This document shows positions 33,201 to 42,809 of a DNA stretch of 64,000 nucleotides, in pieces. This stretch comes from Robiginitalea biformata HTCC2501 (lineage in GTDB: Bacteria; Bacteroidota; Bacteroidia; Flavobacteriales; Flavobacteriaceae). Within the stretch, counting starts at the first letter, position 1, and each line of letters begins with the position of its first letter. The position numbers and the translations under genes are program-made. Where the stretch lies: assembly GCF_000024125.1 (NCBI RefSeq), contig NC_013222.1:2582501-2646500 (forward strand). Reading direction: 5' to 3'. The notes under the pieces were generated by a model. That model was not told the origin of the DNA, ran no database searches, and saw only the letters and a program-made list of their open reading frames with translations.

Positions 33201-33635
33201 TCATTTATTTTTCTTTTGCTTGAGTATTTGGTTCTGTTCGTGCATAAGCCCTTCGATCCGGGCGAGCAACTCGATTTCCTTGGGGGTTACTTCCGCCTTG
33301 TCTGCAGGGTCCTCGGCCCGGCTGCGGATGCGGTTCAAGGCCTTGATCAGCAGGAATATCGTCAGCGCAATTATGCCGAAGTCAATCAAAGCCTCCAGGA
33401 GTATTCCGTAACCCATGGTAATTTCCTCCTGCGTATCGGTGGCCTCGCGGATAACCCACCGCATATTGGTAAATTGTACCTCGCTGGTAAAAAAGGCAAG
33501 GGGCGGGGTCAGTATTTCCTTTACCAGGGCATTCACCACGTTGTTGAAGGCCGTACCGATAATGATGCCGATTGCCATGTCGAACATGTTGCCTTTGATG
33601 GCGAAATTCTTAAACTCCCGGATAAATCCTTTCAT
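33201..33635 (-). CDS. mscL: Large-conductance mechanosensitive channel
   Basis: MscL opens under membrane tension to release solutes on osmotic downshock. The 144-aa protein has an N-terminal helix FIREFKNFAIKGNMFDMAIG and a first transmembrane helix ending IIIGTAFNNVVNALVK. The second transmembrane helix is near residues 79-98 and a cytoplasmic charged helix follows. It lies 11 nt downstream of parC in the same direction and may be co-transcribed, though the products are unrelated. Confidence 0.95.
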   Translation of the reverse strand: MKGFIREFKNFAIKGNMFDMAIGIIIGTAFNNVVNALVKEILTPPLAFFTSEVQFTNMRWVIREATDTQEEITMGYGILLEALIDFGIIALTIFLLIKALNRIRSRAEDPADKAEVTPKEIELLARIEGLMHEQNQILKQKKNK

Positions 33636-33646
33636 TTCCCGTACTG

Positions 33647-36370
33647 TTAGAAAAGGGTTCCCTGGCTTTCGCCTCCGTTTTTGGTTTCGTCACCCCCGGC
33701 ATTTCCGGAGCCACCGCCGCTTCCGGGGCCACGGCCTTTTCCGGAGTCCCCGTCATTCCCGGAGCCCCCGGAGGCTTTTTTGACAGTCTCTTTGGACCCC
33801 GGTTTTCCGTCCACGTCCTGCTCATCCACCACCTCGATATCACGTGCCTCCTTTTTCTCCGGCTCCTCATAGGGAAGGGGCGCCAGCGCATTGATCTCCA
33901 GGACCTTTTCCCGGGTGAGCTGGTTGCCCATGGCCGTGATGCCCTTGACAGCGATGAATTCCTCCAGGTTCACCTCCAGGTTGGGCTTGCGTTCCTGCCC
34001 CCGCTTTTTGGTAAAGACCACCTCCGCCACGGGCCGGTAATCGGTAAATAGTTTCTCGAGATAGGAATCCGGGTGGTCCGTCAGGATGTTTTCCTCCTTG
34101 TCCGGATTCTCAATCAGAAAGCGTTTTACGTAAAAGAGCTCCTTCTCCCCTTCCCAGTAGATGGCGGAAAGCGGCTTCTCCGGTTTCCATTTTTCCAGGA
34201 CAATCATGTTCGGGTCAAAGTGCATGGTCAGCTCGGGGATGACCGTTTTGACGTCCCCTTTCTGGTTTACGATCAGCAAGCGGTCTTCAGGGGTGAACTG
34301 GCCCAGCAATTCGCCCCGCCCGTCCACGTTGAGTCGCTGGACCGTTTCGTCGAACCAGATTTTCCGGGGTTTGAGGGTGGACAGGCCCTTTTCCTTAAGC
34401 TCGATGCGCTTAACGGGATATTTGGTCACGATATTCCCCTTGGCGTTACGCCCCTTGATCATCACATCGGCAAAATCCAGGTCCCATTTCAGCTTCTTGA
34501 TACTGCCGGATTGCCGCAGGTTAACTGTCACCACCTCGGCTTCCCCATTCGGGTTCGCGGTAAAGTAGAGCACTTCGGACTGGGCCTTGCCGGTGGTCAG
34601 GTCGTAGAGCTTGTCGCGGGTAAATGCCGTTACGTTGAAGCGCTTGACGTAACTCGGCCCCCCGCGGCCATCCTTGTAAATCATGTTGTAGGTAGTGCGC
34701 TTGTCTTTTTTCTTATAAACCGCCACGTGGATGATATTCTTGCCGACAAACGTCTTGGAATCCACCCGGGTAATCATCATCTGCCCGGACTTTGTAAATA
34801 CAATGATGTCGTCGATGTCGCTGCAATCGGTGACGTACTCGTCCTTGCGGAGGGAAGTGCCGATAAATCCCTCTTCCCGGTTTACATAGAGTTTCGTGTT
34901 GCGGATCACCACTTTGGTAGCCTCGATCTCGTCGAAAACCCGGATTTCCGATTTGCGCTCCCGCCCGGCCCCGAAATTCTTTTTGAGCTCCCTGAAATAG
35001 TCGATGGCGTAATCCGTGAGGTGCGCCAGGTGGTGTTTGGTCTCTGCGATCCGCTTTTCCAGGTTGTCCAGGTGCTCCTGGGCCTTGTCCAGGTCGAAAC
35101 GGGAGATCCGCTTGATCCGGATCTCGGTCAGGCGGACGATGTCCTCTTCGGTCACCTCGCGACGGAGGTGGCCCGTGTGCGGCTTGAGGCCTTTCCCGAT
35201 AGCTGCGATAACCCCCTCCCAGGTCTCCTCCTCTTCGATGTCCCGGTAAATCCGGTTTTCGATAAATATCCGTTCCAGGGAGGCGGCGTGCCACTGCTCC
35301 TGGAGTTCCCCCAGGAGGATTTCCAATTCGGCCTGCAGAAGTTCTACAGTGTGGTCCGTGGACCGGCGGAGCATCTCGCTGACGCCCATAAAGACAGGCT
35401 TGTTGTCCTCGATGATACACCCCAGGGGGGAGATGGACGTCTCACAGGCCGTGAAGGCATAGAGCGCATCGATGGTTTTATCCGGCGATATCCCGCTGGG
35501 CAGATGCACCAGGATTTCCACCTCGGCTGCCGTATTGTCCTCGATCTTTTTAATCTTGATTTTTCCTTTGTCGTTTGCCTTGAGGATGGAATCGATCAGC
35601 GAAGAGGTATTGGTGCCGTATGGGATCTCGCTGATAACCAGCGTGTTTTTGTCCTGCTGGGCGATACGGGCGCGTACCCGCACCTTCCCGCCGCGTTCCC
35701 CGTCGTTGTAATTGCCGATATCGATGATGCCGGCCGTCGGGAAGTCCGGATAGAGCTTGAAGCGTTTTCCCTGCAGGTGCTTGATGCTGGCGTCAATCAG
35801 CTCGATGAAGTTGTGGGGCAGGATCTTGGTCGAAAGGCCGACAGCGATCCCCTCGGCCCCCTGGGCCAGCAACAGCGGAAACTTCACGGGCAGGTGGACA
35901 GGCTCTTTCTTCCGCCCGTCGTAGCTGAGCTGCCATTCGGTTATTTTTGGGCTGAAGACTACCTCCAGGGCAAATTTCGACAGGCGCGCCTCGATATACC
36001 GCGAGGCAGCCGCCCCGTCCCCCGTTAGGATGTTCCCCCAGTTCCCCTGGGTATCGATCAGCAAGTCCTTCTGCCCTATCTGGACCATGGCGTCGGCAAT
36101 ACTCGCATCCCCGTGGGGGTGGTACTGCATGGTCTGACCCACGACGTTGGCCACCTTGTTATAGCGGCCGTCGTCCATCTCCTTGAGGGCGTGCATGATT
36201 CGCCGTTGCACGGGCTTGAAACCGTCTTCAATGGCCGGCACGGCACGTTCCAGGATCACGTAGGAGGCGTAATCCAGGAACCAGTCCTTGTACATGCCGG
36301 TTACCCGGGTCAGGGCTTCCTGCTCCGCTTCCTGTTGGTTCGGATCGTTTGGTGGGGCGTTTTCTTCCAT
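33647..36370 (-). CDS. parC: DNA topoisomerase IV subunit A
   Basis: The DNA-cleaving subunit of topoisomerase IV (decatenates replicated chromosomes). The 907-aa protein has the catalytic tyrosine Y125 in AAASRYIEARL, and the winged-helix/tower N-terminal half, followed by a beta-pinwheel-type C-terminal domain (about 530-800). The last 50 or so residues are an unusual Gly/Ser/Asp/Lys-rich tail (GGSGNDGDSGKGRGPGSGG). It is immediately downstream of parE (13 nt). GyrA is the alternative, but adjacency to a ParE-type subunit and the lack of a GyrA box favour ParC. Confidence 0.92.
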   Translation of the reverse strand: MEENAPPNDPNQQEAEQEALTRVTGMYKDWFLDYASYVILERAVPAIEDGFKPVQRRIMHALKEMDDGRYNKVANVVGQTMQYHPHGDASIADAMVQIGQKDLLIDTQGNWGNILTGDGAAASRYIEARLSKFALEVVFSPKITEWQLSYDGRKKEPVHLPVKFPLLLAQGAEGIAVGLSTKILPHNFIELIDASIKHLQGKRFKLYPDFPTAGIIDIGNYNDGERGGKVRVRARIAQQDKNTLVISEIPYGTNTSSLIDSILKANDKGKIKIKKIEDNTAAEVEILVHLPSGISPDKTIDALYAFTACETSISPLGCIIEDNKPVFMGVSEMLRRSTDHTVELLQAELEILLGELQEQWHAASLERIFIENRIYRDIEEEETWEGVIAAIGKGLKPHTGHLRREVTEEDIVRLTEIRIKRISRFDLDKAQEHLDNLEKRIAETKHHLAHLTDYAIDYFRELKKNFGAGRERKSEIRVFDEIEATKVVIRNTKLYVNREEGFIGTSLRKDEYVTDCSDIDDIIVFTKSGQMMITRVDSKTFVGKNIIHVAVYKKKDKRTTYNMIYKDGRGGPSYVKRFNVTAFTRDKLYDLTTGKAQSEVLYFTANPNGEAEVVTVNLRQSGSIKKLKWDLDFADVMIKGRNAKGNIVTKYPVKRIELKEKGLSTLKPRKIWFDETVQRLNVDGRGELLGQFTPEDRLLIVNQKGDVKTVIPELTMHFDPNMIVLEKWKPEKPLSAIYWEGEKELFYVKRFLIENPDKEENILTDHPDSYLEKLFTDYRPVAEVVFTKKRGQERKPNLEVNLEEFIAVKGITAMGNQLTREKVLEINALAPLPYEEPEKKEARDIEVVDEQDVDGKPGSKETVKKASGGSGNDGDSGKGRGPGSGGGSGNAGGDETKNGGESQGTLF

Positions 36371-36383
36371 TGAGCCGGGCTGC

Positions 36384-38243
36384 TTACAATTGGTTTTCTT
36401 CTACCAGGTCCACTTCAACTTTCAGGTTTTCGATAATGAATTCCTGCCGGTCCGGCGTATTCTTGCCCATATAGAATTTGAGAAGTTCCTCGATGGACAT
36501 CGCCTTGTCCAGCATCACGGGTTCCAGGCGGATGTCCTCGCCGATAAAGTGCTGGAATTCGTCTGGGGAAATCTCCCCGAGCCCTTTAAACCTCGTGATT
36601 TCAGGTTTCCCTTTAAGCTTTTTAACGGCCTCCCGCTTCTCTTCCTCGCTGTAGCAATAGATGGTTTCCTTTTTATTCCGCACCCGGAAGAGCGGCGTTT
36701 GCAGGATGTAGAGGTGGCCCTCCTTGATGATTTCGGGGAAAAATTGCAGGAAAAAAGTGATCAAAAGCAACCGGATATGCATCCCGTCGACGTCCGCATC
36801 CGTCGCGATCACGATGTTGTTATAGCGCAGGTCTTCCAGGGATTCCTCGATGTTCAGGGCTGCCTGTAACAGGTTGAATTCCTCGTTCTCATAGACGATT
36901 TTCTTGCTCATCCCGTAGGAGTTCAGCGGCTTCCCGCGCAGGCTGAATACCGCCTGGGTGTTGACGTCCCGGGATTTGGTGATGGAACCGGAGGCGGAAT
37001 CCCCCTCGGTGATAAACAGCGTGGTCTCCAGCCGGCGGTCGTTTTTCATATTGTCCAGGTGCACCCGGCAATCCCGTAATTTCTTATTGTGCAGGCTGGC
37101 CTTCTTGGCGCGCTCCCGCGCGAGTTTGCGAATACCGGAGAGTTCCTTGCGCTCCCGTTCTGCCTGCTGGATCTTCCGCTGGATGAGTTCTGCGGTTTGC
37201 GGGTTTTTATGCAGGTAGTTATCGAGTTCCCTGCCCACAAAATCATTGATGTAGGTCCGGACGGTAGGCAGGTTGCCCCCCATGTCCGTGGAACCCAGCT
37301 TGGTCTTGGTCTGGCTTTCGAACACCGGTTCCATCACCTTGATGGAGATGGCGGATATCACGGATTTCCGCACGTCGGAAGGATCGTAGTTCTTGCCGTA
37401 GAAATCCCGTAAGGTCTTAACCAGCGCTTCGCGGAAGGCACTCTGGTGCGTCCCGCCCTGGGTAGTGTGCTGCCCGTTGACAAAGGAATGGTATTCTTCG
37501 CTGTACTGTGTTTTGCTATGGGTCAGGGCCACCTCGATATCCTCCCCTTTCAGGTGGATGATCGGATAGAGCAGGTCGTCAGCGCTGTTGTTGTCCTGCA
37601 AGAGGTCCTTCAGGCCGTTTTCGGAGTGGAATTTCTCCCCGTTGAACACAATGGTAAGCCCCGGGTTCAGGTATACGTAGTTCCGGAGCATCCGTTCCAC
37701 GTACTCGCTCCGGTATTTGTATTTCTTGAAAATGGTTTCATCCGGGGTAAAGGTGACCTTGGTACCCCGCTTGCGGGAGGTTTCCTCCAGGAACTCCTCG
37801 TTCTTCAGGTCGCCGGTTTCGAACTCGGCGGCCTTGGACTTGCCATCCCGGTTGGATTCCACGCGGAAATAGGTGGAAAGGGCATTGACCGCCTTGGTCC
37901 CCACCCCGTTCAGGCCCACGGCTTTTTTAAAGGCCCGGGTATCGTATTTTCCGCCGGTGTTCATTTTGGAGACCACCTCCACTACCTTACCCAGCGGGAT
38001 GCCCCGCCCGTAGTCCCGGACGGTTACCTTGTCCTCCCGGATCGTGATCTCGATGGTCTTCCCGGCCCCCATCACAAACTCGTCGATGCAGTTGTCGATC
38101 ACTTCCTTCAGGAGGATATAGATGCCGTCATCGGCCGAGGAGCCGTCGCCGAGCTTCCCGATATACATACCGGGGCGCATCCGGATGTGCTCCTTCCAGT
38201 CGAGGGAACGGATATTCTCTTCGGTATATTGGGATTGCGCCAT
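36384..38243 (-). CDS. parE: DNA topoisomerase IV subunit B
   Basis: The ATPase subunit of topoisomerase IV. The 619-aa protein has the GHKL ATP-binding motifs [16 protein letters not shown] and [12 protein letters not shown], then the transducer domain, and the Toprim segments [11 protein letters not shown] and [13 protein letters not shown]. Its size (no 170-residue insertion) fits ParE better than GyrB of this phylum. It is followed 13 nt later by parC and preceded by a long inverted repeat at 38297-38355. Confidence 0.93.
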   Translation of the reverse strand: MAQSQYTEENIRSLDWKEHIRMRPGMYIGKLGDGSSADDGIYILLKEVIDNCIDEFVMGAGKTIEITIREDKVTVRDYGRGIPLGKVVEVVSKMNTGGKYDTRAFKKAVGLNGVGTKAVNALSTYFRVESNRDGKSKAAEFETGDLKNEEFLEETSRKRGTKVTFTPDETIFKKYKYRSEYVERMLRNYVYLNPGLTIVFNGEKFHSENGLKDLLQDNNSADDLLYPIIHLKGEDIEVALTHSKTQYSEEYHSFVNGQHTTQGGTHQSAFREALVKTLRDFYGKNYDPSDVRKSVISAISIKVMEPVFESQTKTKLGSTDMGGNLPTVRTYINDFVGRELDNYLHKNPQTAELIQRKIQQAERERKELSGIRKLARERAKKASLHNKKLRDCRVHLDNMKNDRRLETTLFITEGDSASGSITKSRDVNTQAVFSLRGKPLNSYGMSKKIVYENEEFNLLQAALNIEESLEDLRYNNIVIATDADVDGMHIRLLLITFFLQFFPEIIKEGHLYILQTPLFRVRNKKETIYCYSEEEKREAVKKLKGKPEITRFKGLGEISPDEFQHFIGEDIRLEPVMLDKAMSIEELLKFYMGKNTPDRQEFIIENLKVEVDLVEENQL

Positions 38244-38296
38244 GCACTCAGGGGTTTAACCCGCTAATATAAAATATAGCAAAAGAAAATAAAATC

Positions 38297-38355
38297 GGGG
38301 CTTCCCAAAGTAATTAACAATACCGGCCGGCGTTTGTTGATTACTTTAATGCCCC
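38297..38355. terminator. Long inverted repeat between ychF and parE
   Basis: GGGGC-(5)-AAAGTAATTAACAA-(13)-TTGTTGATTACTTT-(3)-GCCCC is a nested dyad of about 59 bp; the inner 14-bp arms differ at one position. Read on the minus strand it is followed by TTTTATTTTCTTTT, so it may be the ychF terminator. It is also close enough to parE (54 nt) to be a 5' UTR hairpin or operator. Confidence 0.55.
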
Positions 38356-38418
38356 TACTATACGCAAAAGCCGCGGCCCGACGTTGCGGCGGTGAGGCCT
38401 GCTCCCCGGGCAGGCACA

Positions 38419-39513
38419 TCAGACGTTGAACCGGAAATGCATCACATCCCCGTCCTGAACGATGTATTCCTTGCCTTCAACGCGCATTTTTCCTGCTTCC
38501 CGAACCTTCGCTTCGCTGCCGTACCGGATGTAATCGTCATAGGAAATGACCTCTGCGCGAATAAAGCCTTTCTCAAAGTCTGTGTGGATAACCCCCGCTG
38601 CCTGAGGAGCTGACGACCCCACGGGTATGGTCCACGCCCGCACTTCCTTCTCCCCTGCGGTGAAATAGGTCTGCAGGTTAAGCAGGCTGTAGGCGGAGCG
38701 GATGAGCTTTGACGATCCGGGCTCGTCCAGTCCCAAATCTTCCAGGAAAAGCTGGCGCTCCTCAAAGGTTTCCAACTCGTTGATGTCCGCCTCCGTGGCT
38801 ACGGCCAGGACCAATACTTCTGCCTGTTCCCCGGCAACGGCCTCTCGAACGCGGTCCACATATGCATTCCCGGTTGTGGCCGCCTGTTCGTCTACGTTGC
38901 AGACATACAGGACAGGCTTGTCGGTAATCAGCTGCAGGGGGGCCACAAATTCCCGGTAATCGTCCTCTTCGAATCCGATAGCCCGGACGGAGGTGCCGGA
39001 TTCCAGTCCCTTTTTTAATCGCTCCAGGGCCGAGGCTTCCTTTTGGGCCTCCTTGTTGCCGGTGCGGGCAGACCTTCCCACCTTTTCCAGGCGCTTTTCC
39101 ACGGTTTCCAGGTCCTTCAGCTGCAATTCCATATCGATGGTCTCCTTGTCGCGGATCGGATCTACCGACGCGTCCACATGGACCACGTTGTCATTGTCAA
39201 AACAGCGCAAGACGTGCAGGATGGCATCGGTTTCCCGGATATTCCCGAGGAATTGGTTGCCCAGCCCCTCCCCTTTGCTGGCGCCTTTGACGAGTCCGGC
39301 GATATCGACGATTTCGACGGTGGCAGGCACCACGCGCTGCGGCTGAACAAGGGATTCCAGCTTTTTCAGGCGCGGGTCCGGGACGTTGACTACCCCGATA
39401 TTCGGTTCGATGGTGCAAAACGGAAAGTTTGCACTCTGGGCCTTCGCATTGGACAGGCAATTAAAAAGGGTCGATTTTCCGACATTTGGCAATCCTACAA
39501 TTCCGGCTTTCAT
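38419..39513 (-). CDS. ychF: Obg-like ATPase YchF
   Basis: A 364-aa P-loop ATPase of the Obg superfamily linked to ribosomes and oxidative stress. It has the G1 motif GLPNVGKST (7-15), DIAGLVKGASKG, and NVDE in place of the GTPase NKxD, which explains ATP preference; the C-terminal TGS domain ends in VQDGDVMHFRFNV. ATG at 39513 is chosen over 39534 because the family starts MKAGIVGLPNVG. A -7 element lies 44 nt upstream. Confidence 0.96.
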   Translation of the reverse strand: MKAGIVGLPNVGKSTLFNCLSNAKAQSANFPFCTIEPNIGVVNVPDPRLKKLESLVQPQRVVPATVEIVDIAGLVKGASKGEGLGNQFLGNIRETDAILHVLRCFDNDNVVHVDASVDPIRDKETIDMELQLKDLETVEKRLEKVGRSARTGNKEAQKEASALERLKKGLESGTSVRAIGFEEDDYREFVAPLQLITDKPVLYVCNVDEQAATTGNAYVDRVREAVAGEQAEVLVLAVATEADINELETFEERQLFLEDLGLDEPGSSKLIRSAYSLLNLQTYFTAGEKEVRAWTIPVGSSAPQAAGVIHTDFEKGFIRAEVISYDDYIRYGSEAKVREAGKMRVEGKEYIVQDGDVMHFRFNV

Positions 39514-39556
39514 GGGTTCGATCTTGCAGAGCACTCAGGCTCCCGATTTACGGCTG

Positions 39557-39564
39557 CAAATATA
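39557..39564 (-). promoter_or_regulatory. Bacteroidota -7 element for ychF
   Basis: Minus-strand TATATTTG, 43 nt upstream of the ychF ATG. No clear -33 box. Confidence 0.5.
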
Positions 39565-39672
39565 GGCCAATATCCCGTTTCAGCCGGTATTCGGCCGGTA
39601 TTCGACGTTAAATTTTCACGAGTCGGTAACAAATCTACTTCCCGCGCGTCCATTTAGGAGAACCCAGCCATT

Positions 39673-41154
39673 ATGCGAATAATTCAGTTGCTGCTATTTT
39701 TCCTGGTAAGCAGCCTTGCTTTTGCGCAATCCGCCACCTTTCGGGTTGTGGACGCAAACTCGGACGAACCCGTCCCCTTTGCCTCCGTGGAGACCGGACC
39801 CGGCAAAGGCACCATCAGCAACGAGGAAGGGTATTTTACCCTGAACCCCGAAGGCCTCAGCAGCCGGGCTGTCCGGATTTCCTGTATGGGCTACCGGACC
39901 CTTGAACTGGAACATGACCGACTCCGGGCGCAGTCCGGGCCCATCCGCATGCAGCCTGCTGCCATCAACCTGAATGAAGTCCGGCTTACCAGCCGGGTGC
40001 CCGGGGCTGAGGAGATCATCGAGCAGGTGCGGCAAGGCCTTTCCACCAACTACCCGTTATCGGGAAAAGCTTTTGAAATTTTCTTCAGAGAGTCCGAATA
40101 CATGCAATTCGAAGACCTGCAGCTGGAATTGGAAAAAGCATCCGACCTGAACCGCCGGGCCCTGGATGCTGCCGACAAACGCCTCAGAAAACTCGGGGAG
40201 GACATTGTGCGAAGCGATGCCCGGATGTTCCTGGATTTCAAGGGCAACCTGGCTGTAGTGGACGATACCACTGCCATCCTCCGGGTGGACCGTGCCACGG
40301 AACTGACCGACCACAAAAAGGGGTATTCCATGGACGACATACAGGCTCGCGCCCAGAAAATCATCCTGGCACACCTGGACAGCAGCCAAACCTATAAGGT
40401 CAAAACCGGATTGTTCAAGATCGAGGACAGCATTTCGCCCGGAAAGGAGTTTATGGAAGCTGAAAACCGGGAAAGCGATAGTTCCGAATACGACTACCTG
40501 AAAGGCAGGAGCCAGGGAATACTGGGAATTGCCAGCTGGAGGGACGGGACAAAACTCCGCAGGTTCCTGGACGGGGACCTCTACGAATACCGGTTTGTGG
40601 AAGCCACCTATTTTGACGGAAATTACGTGTACGCCATCGAATTCACACCCCGTAAAAGGAAGGCGAAATACGCCGGGACGTTCTTTGTGGATGCCACTTC
40701 ATTTGCCGTACTGAAGGCCGATTATGCCTATGGCCGCGGCCGGCGTGGCGACAAGGTGAACCTGAAGCTGCTCCTGGGGATTAAATACGTGGAAAACCTC
40801 AGCCGGGGTACTGCGATTTTTAAACGAAACGAACAAAACACCTACGACCCCTATTTTATTCAAAATGAATATGGCAATTACATTTACCTGCATCGCAGCT
40901 TAAAGTTTATTGAGAACAGCCGGCGCAGGAAAAAGGTGCGTTTTGATTTTCTGATGGAGGGCGGGGTACGGCAACGGGAGTCCGTGCTTTTAAGCCCGGC
41001 AGATCCTGCTGAATTTCACACATTGGCCGGGTACACGGAACCGGAGAAAATCCGGATTCAAAAGATTCTGCAATACGAACCGACCATCTGGGAGGATACG
41101 CAGGTAATTGCACCCCTGGAAGAAATGAAGAATTTCCGTGCCGGGAAAGATTAG
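39673..41154 (+). CDS. CarboxypepD_reg-like domain protein (envelope-associated)
   Basis: A 493-aa secreted or outer-membrane protein. Residues 1-19 are a signal peptide (LLFFLVSSLAFAQ); about 20-105 form a carboxypeptidase-regulatory-like beta-sandwich (FRVVDANSDEPVPFASVET, then VRISCMGYRTLEL), a domain usually fused to TonB receptors. The rest (about 105-493) is mixed and unrecognised, with many DDxxAxAQKI-like helices near 205-225. It could be one of the flavobacterial proteins that modify envelope biogenesis; function is unknown. The gene stands alone and is convergent with the ferredoxin gene. Confidence 0.75.
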   Translation: MRIIQLLLFFLVSSLAFAQSATFRVVDANSDEPVPFASVETGPGKGTISNEEGYFTLNPEGLSSRAVRISCMGYRTLELEHDRLRAQSGPIRMQPAAINLNEVRLTSRVPGAEEIIEQVRQGLSTNYPLSGKAFEIFFRESEYMQFEDLQLELEKASDLNRRALDAADKRLRKLGEDIVRSDARMFLDFKGNLAVVDDTTAILRVDRATELTDHKKGYSMDDIQARAQKIILAHLDSSQTYKVKTGLFKIEDSISPGKEFMEAENRESDSSEYDYLKGRSQGILGIASWRDGTKLRRFLDGDLYEYRFVEATYFDGNYVYAIEFTPRKRKAKYAGTFFVDATSFAVLKADYAYGRGRRGDKVNLKLLLGIKYVENLSRGTAIFKRNEQNTYDPYFIQNEYGNYIYLHRSLKFIENSRRRKKVRFDFLMEGGVRQRESVLLSPADPAEFHTLAGYTEPEKIRIQKILQYEPTIWEDTQVIAPLEEMKNFRAGKD

Positions 41155-41198
41155 CCCAAACGACATGGCGGGGCGACCTGCCCACCCCTTGAAGCGAC

Positions 41199-41552
41199 CT
41201 ATCCTTCCGGGTGCATGAAGCGCTGCTTGCCGAGCAGTTCCTCTTCGGTTTCCACATGGTCGTCGTCCGGGACGCAGCAATCTACCGGGCATACGGCCGC
41301 GCACTGGGGTTCTTCGTGGAAGCCCATGCATTCCGTACACTTGTCCGGGGCGATGTAATAAACTTCATCACTGATGGGTTCCTGCACGGCATCTGCGTCT
41401 ACTTCCTTCCCATTGGGGAGGACCACGTTGCCTTCAAGAGAAGTCCCGTCGCTGTATCGCCATTCGTCCGCCCCCTCGTAGATTGCGGTATTCGGGCATT
41501 CGGGTTCACAGGCCCCGCAGTTTATACACTCGTCTGTTATGATAATCGCCAT
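41199..41552 (-). CDS. 4Fe-4S dicluster ferredoxin
   Basis: A 117-aa ferredoxin with two iron-sulfur cluster motifs: [12 protein letters not shown] (residues 12-23) near the N-terminus and [21 protein letters not shown]. The unusually long insert of about 35 residues between the two clusters ([17 protein letters not shown] and on) resembles ferredoxins used with reductase partners in Bacteroidota. It is divergent from the acyl-CoA reductase gene, and the two share a promoter region, so a redox link is possible but unproven. Confidence 0.92.
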   Translation of the reverse strand: MAIIITDECINCGACEPECPNTAIYEGADEWRYSDGTSLEGNVVLPNGKEVDADAVQEPISDEVYYIAPDKCTECMGFHEEPQCAAVCPVDCCVPDDDHVETEEELLGKQRFMHPEG

Positions 41553-41593
41553 AGCCTCACTGTTTCAAATCTCCTACATTCTACCGGCACCCC

Positions 41594-41624
41594 TTGGCAG
41601 GCGGCCCCGGTATCTCTATTTTTG
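41594..41624 (+). promoter_or_regulatory. Promoter for the acyl-CoA reductase gene
   Basis: TTG at 41594-41596 and TATTTTTG at 41617-41624 fit the -33/-7 pattern, with 20 nt between them. The ATG is at 41663. The ferredoxin gene starts on the other strand at 41552. Confidence 0.6.
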
Positions 41625-41662
41625 CACAAAGGTAACTGCTAATCCCATAGGACACAAATAGT

Positions 41663-42763
41663 ATGGCACAACCCGATCCAAGCTTCAGCGCCCTGGTCCA
41701 ACTTGGGGATTTCCTCCGGGAATTTCTTGCCGATGCTTCCCGTGAAACCTCCGGTATTGCCGATACTACCCGTGAAGCTTCCGGCAACAAAGCCTTTCAC
41801 CAGTTGACAGCCACAATGGAACAGGCGCGGTTGCAGAATCCCTGGTTTACCCGGGAAGAAGTGACCTATGCGTTGCAGCAGTGGGGGGATCTGCTGAGGA
41901 AAGACCGCCTCAAGAAGTGGCTCGCGGCCTATGACAGCCCATCCGGCGAACCACTTACCGTTGCCCTTATCCTGGCGGGCAACGTCCCGCTGGTGGGATT
42001 CCACGACTTTATATCCGTCTTATTGACCGGGAACCGGGCCCTGGTAAAATGTTCTTCCTCCGACAACATCCTCCTGCCCCACCTGGCCAGCCTGCTGACG
42101 GGTTTTGAGCCCAGCCTCGACGGGCGGTACCGGTTCGAGGACGGGACGCTGAAGGCGTACGATGCGGTCATTGCCACCGGGAGCAATAACACGAGCAGGT
42201 ATTTTGAATATTATTTCGGGTCCCGCCCGCACATCATCCGGATGAACCGCAGCAGCGTTGCCGTACTGACCGGTTCGGAATCCCCGGAAGAACTCGGCGG
42301 CCTTGCAGACGATATCTTCCGCTATTTCGGGTTGGGTTGCCGGAGCGTCTCAAAGCTATTCGTGCCGGATGGCTATGACTTTGACCCGTTTTTCACGGCT
42401 TGCTATGCCCACAAACACCGAATCGACCATCAGAAGTACGCCAACAACTACGATTACAACAAAGCGGTGTATTTGATGAGCGGGTCGGCCATGCTCGACA
42501 ACGGCTTCCTGCTGCTTAAAGAAGATCCCGGCCTGGATTCACCCATCGGCACGCTGTTTTATGAAACCTACACCTTTATGCGGGAATTGCAGAACCGTCT
42601 CGATGCGCTTTCCGGCGATCTTCAATGCGTGGTTGGCCCGGACACCCTGGCAGGGGCCATTCCATTCGGACAGGCCCAGCAGCCGGCCCTGGACGCCTAT
42701 GCAGATGGGGTGGATACCATTGCATTCCTCCAGGAAATCCCGGCTTCAAATCCGGAGCAGTAA
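41663..42763 (+). CDS. Acyl-CoA reductase (LuxC-like)
   Basis: A 366-aa member of the LuxC/acyl-CoA reductase family. The NAD-binding-like stretch runs ALILAGNVPLVGFHDFISVLL, followed by a Rossmann-type core and FRYFGLGCRSVSKLFVP with the likely catalytic cysteine. LuxC enzymes reduce fatty acyl-CoA to aldehyde; the exact substrate cannot be stated here. Near the N-terminus (residues 24-43) it contains a 10-residue near-tandem repeat DASRETSGIA/DTTREASGNK. It is followed by serC, 46 nt away. Confidence 0.83.
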   Translation: MAQPDPSFSALVQLGDFLREFLADASRETSGIADTTREASGNKAFHQLTATMEQARLQNPWFTREEVTYALQQWGDLLRKDRLKKWLAAYDSPSGEPLTVALILAGNVPLVGFHDFISVLLTGNRALVKCSSSDNILLPHLASLLTGFEPSLDGRYRFEDGTLKAYDAVIATGSNNTSRYFEYYFGSRPHIIRMNRSSVAVLTGSESPEELGGLADDIFRYFGLGCRSVSKLFVPDGYDFDPFFTACYAHKHRIDHQKYANNYDYNKAVYLMSGSAMLDNGFLLLKEDPGLDSPIGTLFYETYTFMRELQNRLDALSGDLQCVVGPDTLAGAIPFGQAQQPALDAYADGVDTIAFLQEIPASNPEQ

Positions 42764-42809
42764 TTGTGTACTTTTGCGCAAACCCCTGCAGAAACAAATC
42801 AATCGACCG

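Noticed and set aside
34073..36028. A 651-residue open frame on the plus strand opposite parC
   Set aside because: It is the complement of a well-supported topoisomerase gene. Long antisense frames are common in GC-rich DNA and this one has no recognisable motif.
42561..42809. An in-frame extension of serC upstream to 42561, adding about 80 residues
   Set aside because: It overlaps the end of the acyl-CoA reductase in another frame, and its sequence is not like the family. The MKKHNFSAGP start at 42810 matches SerC.
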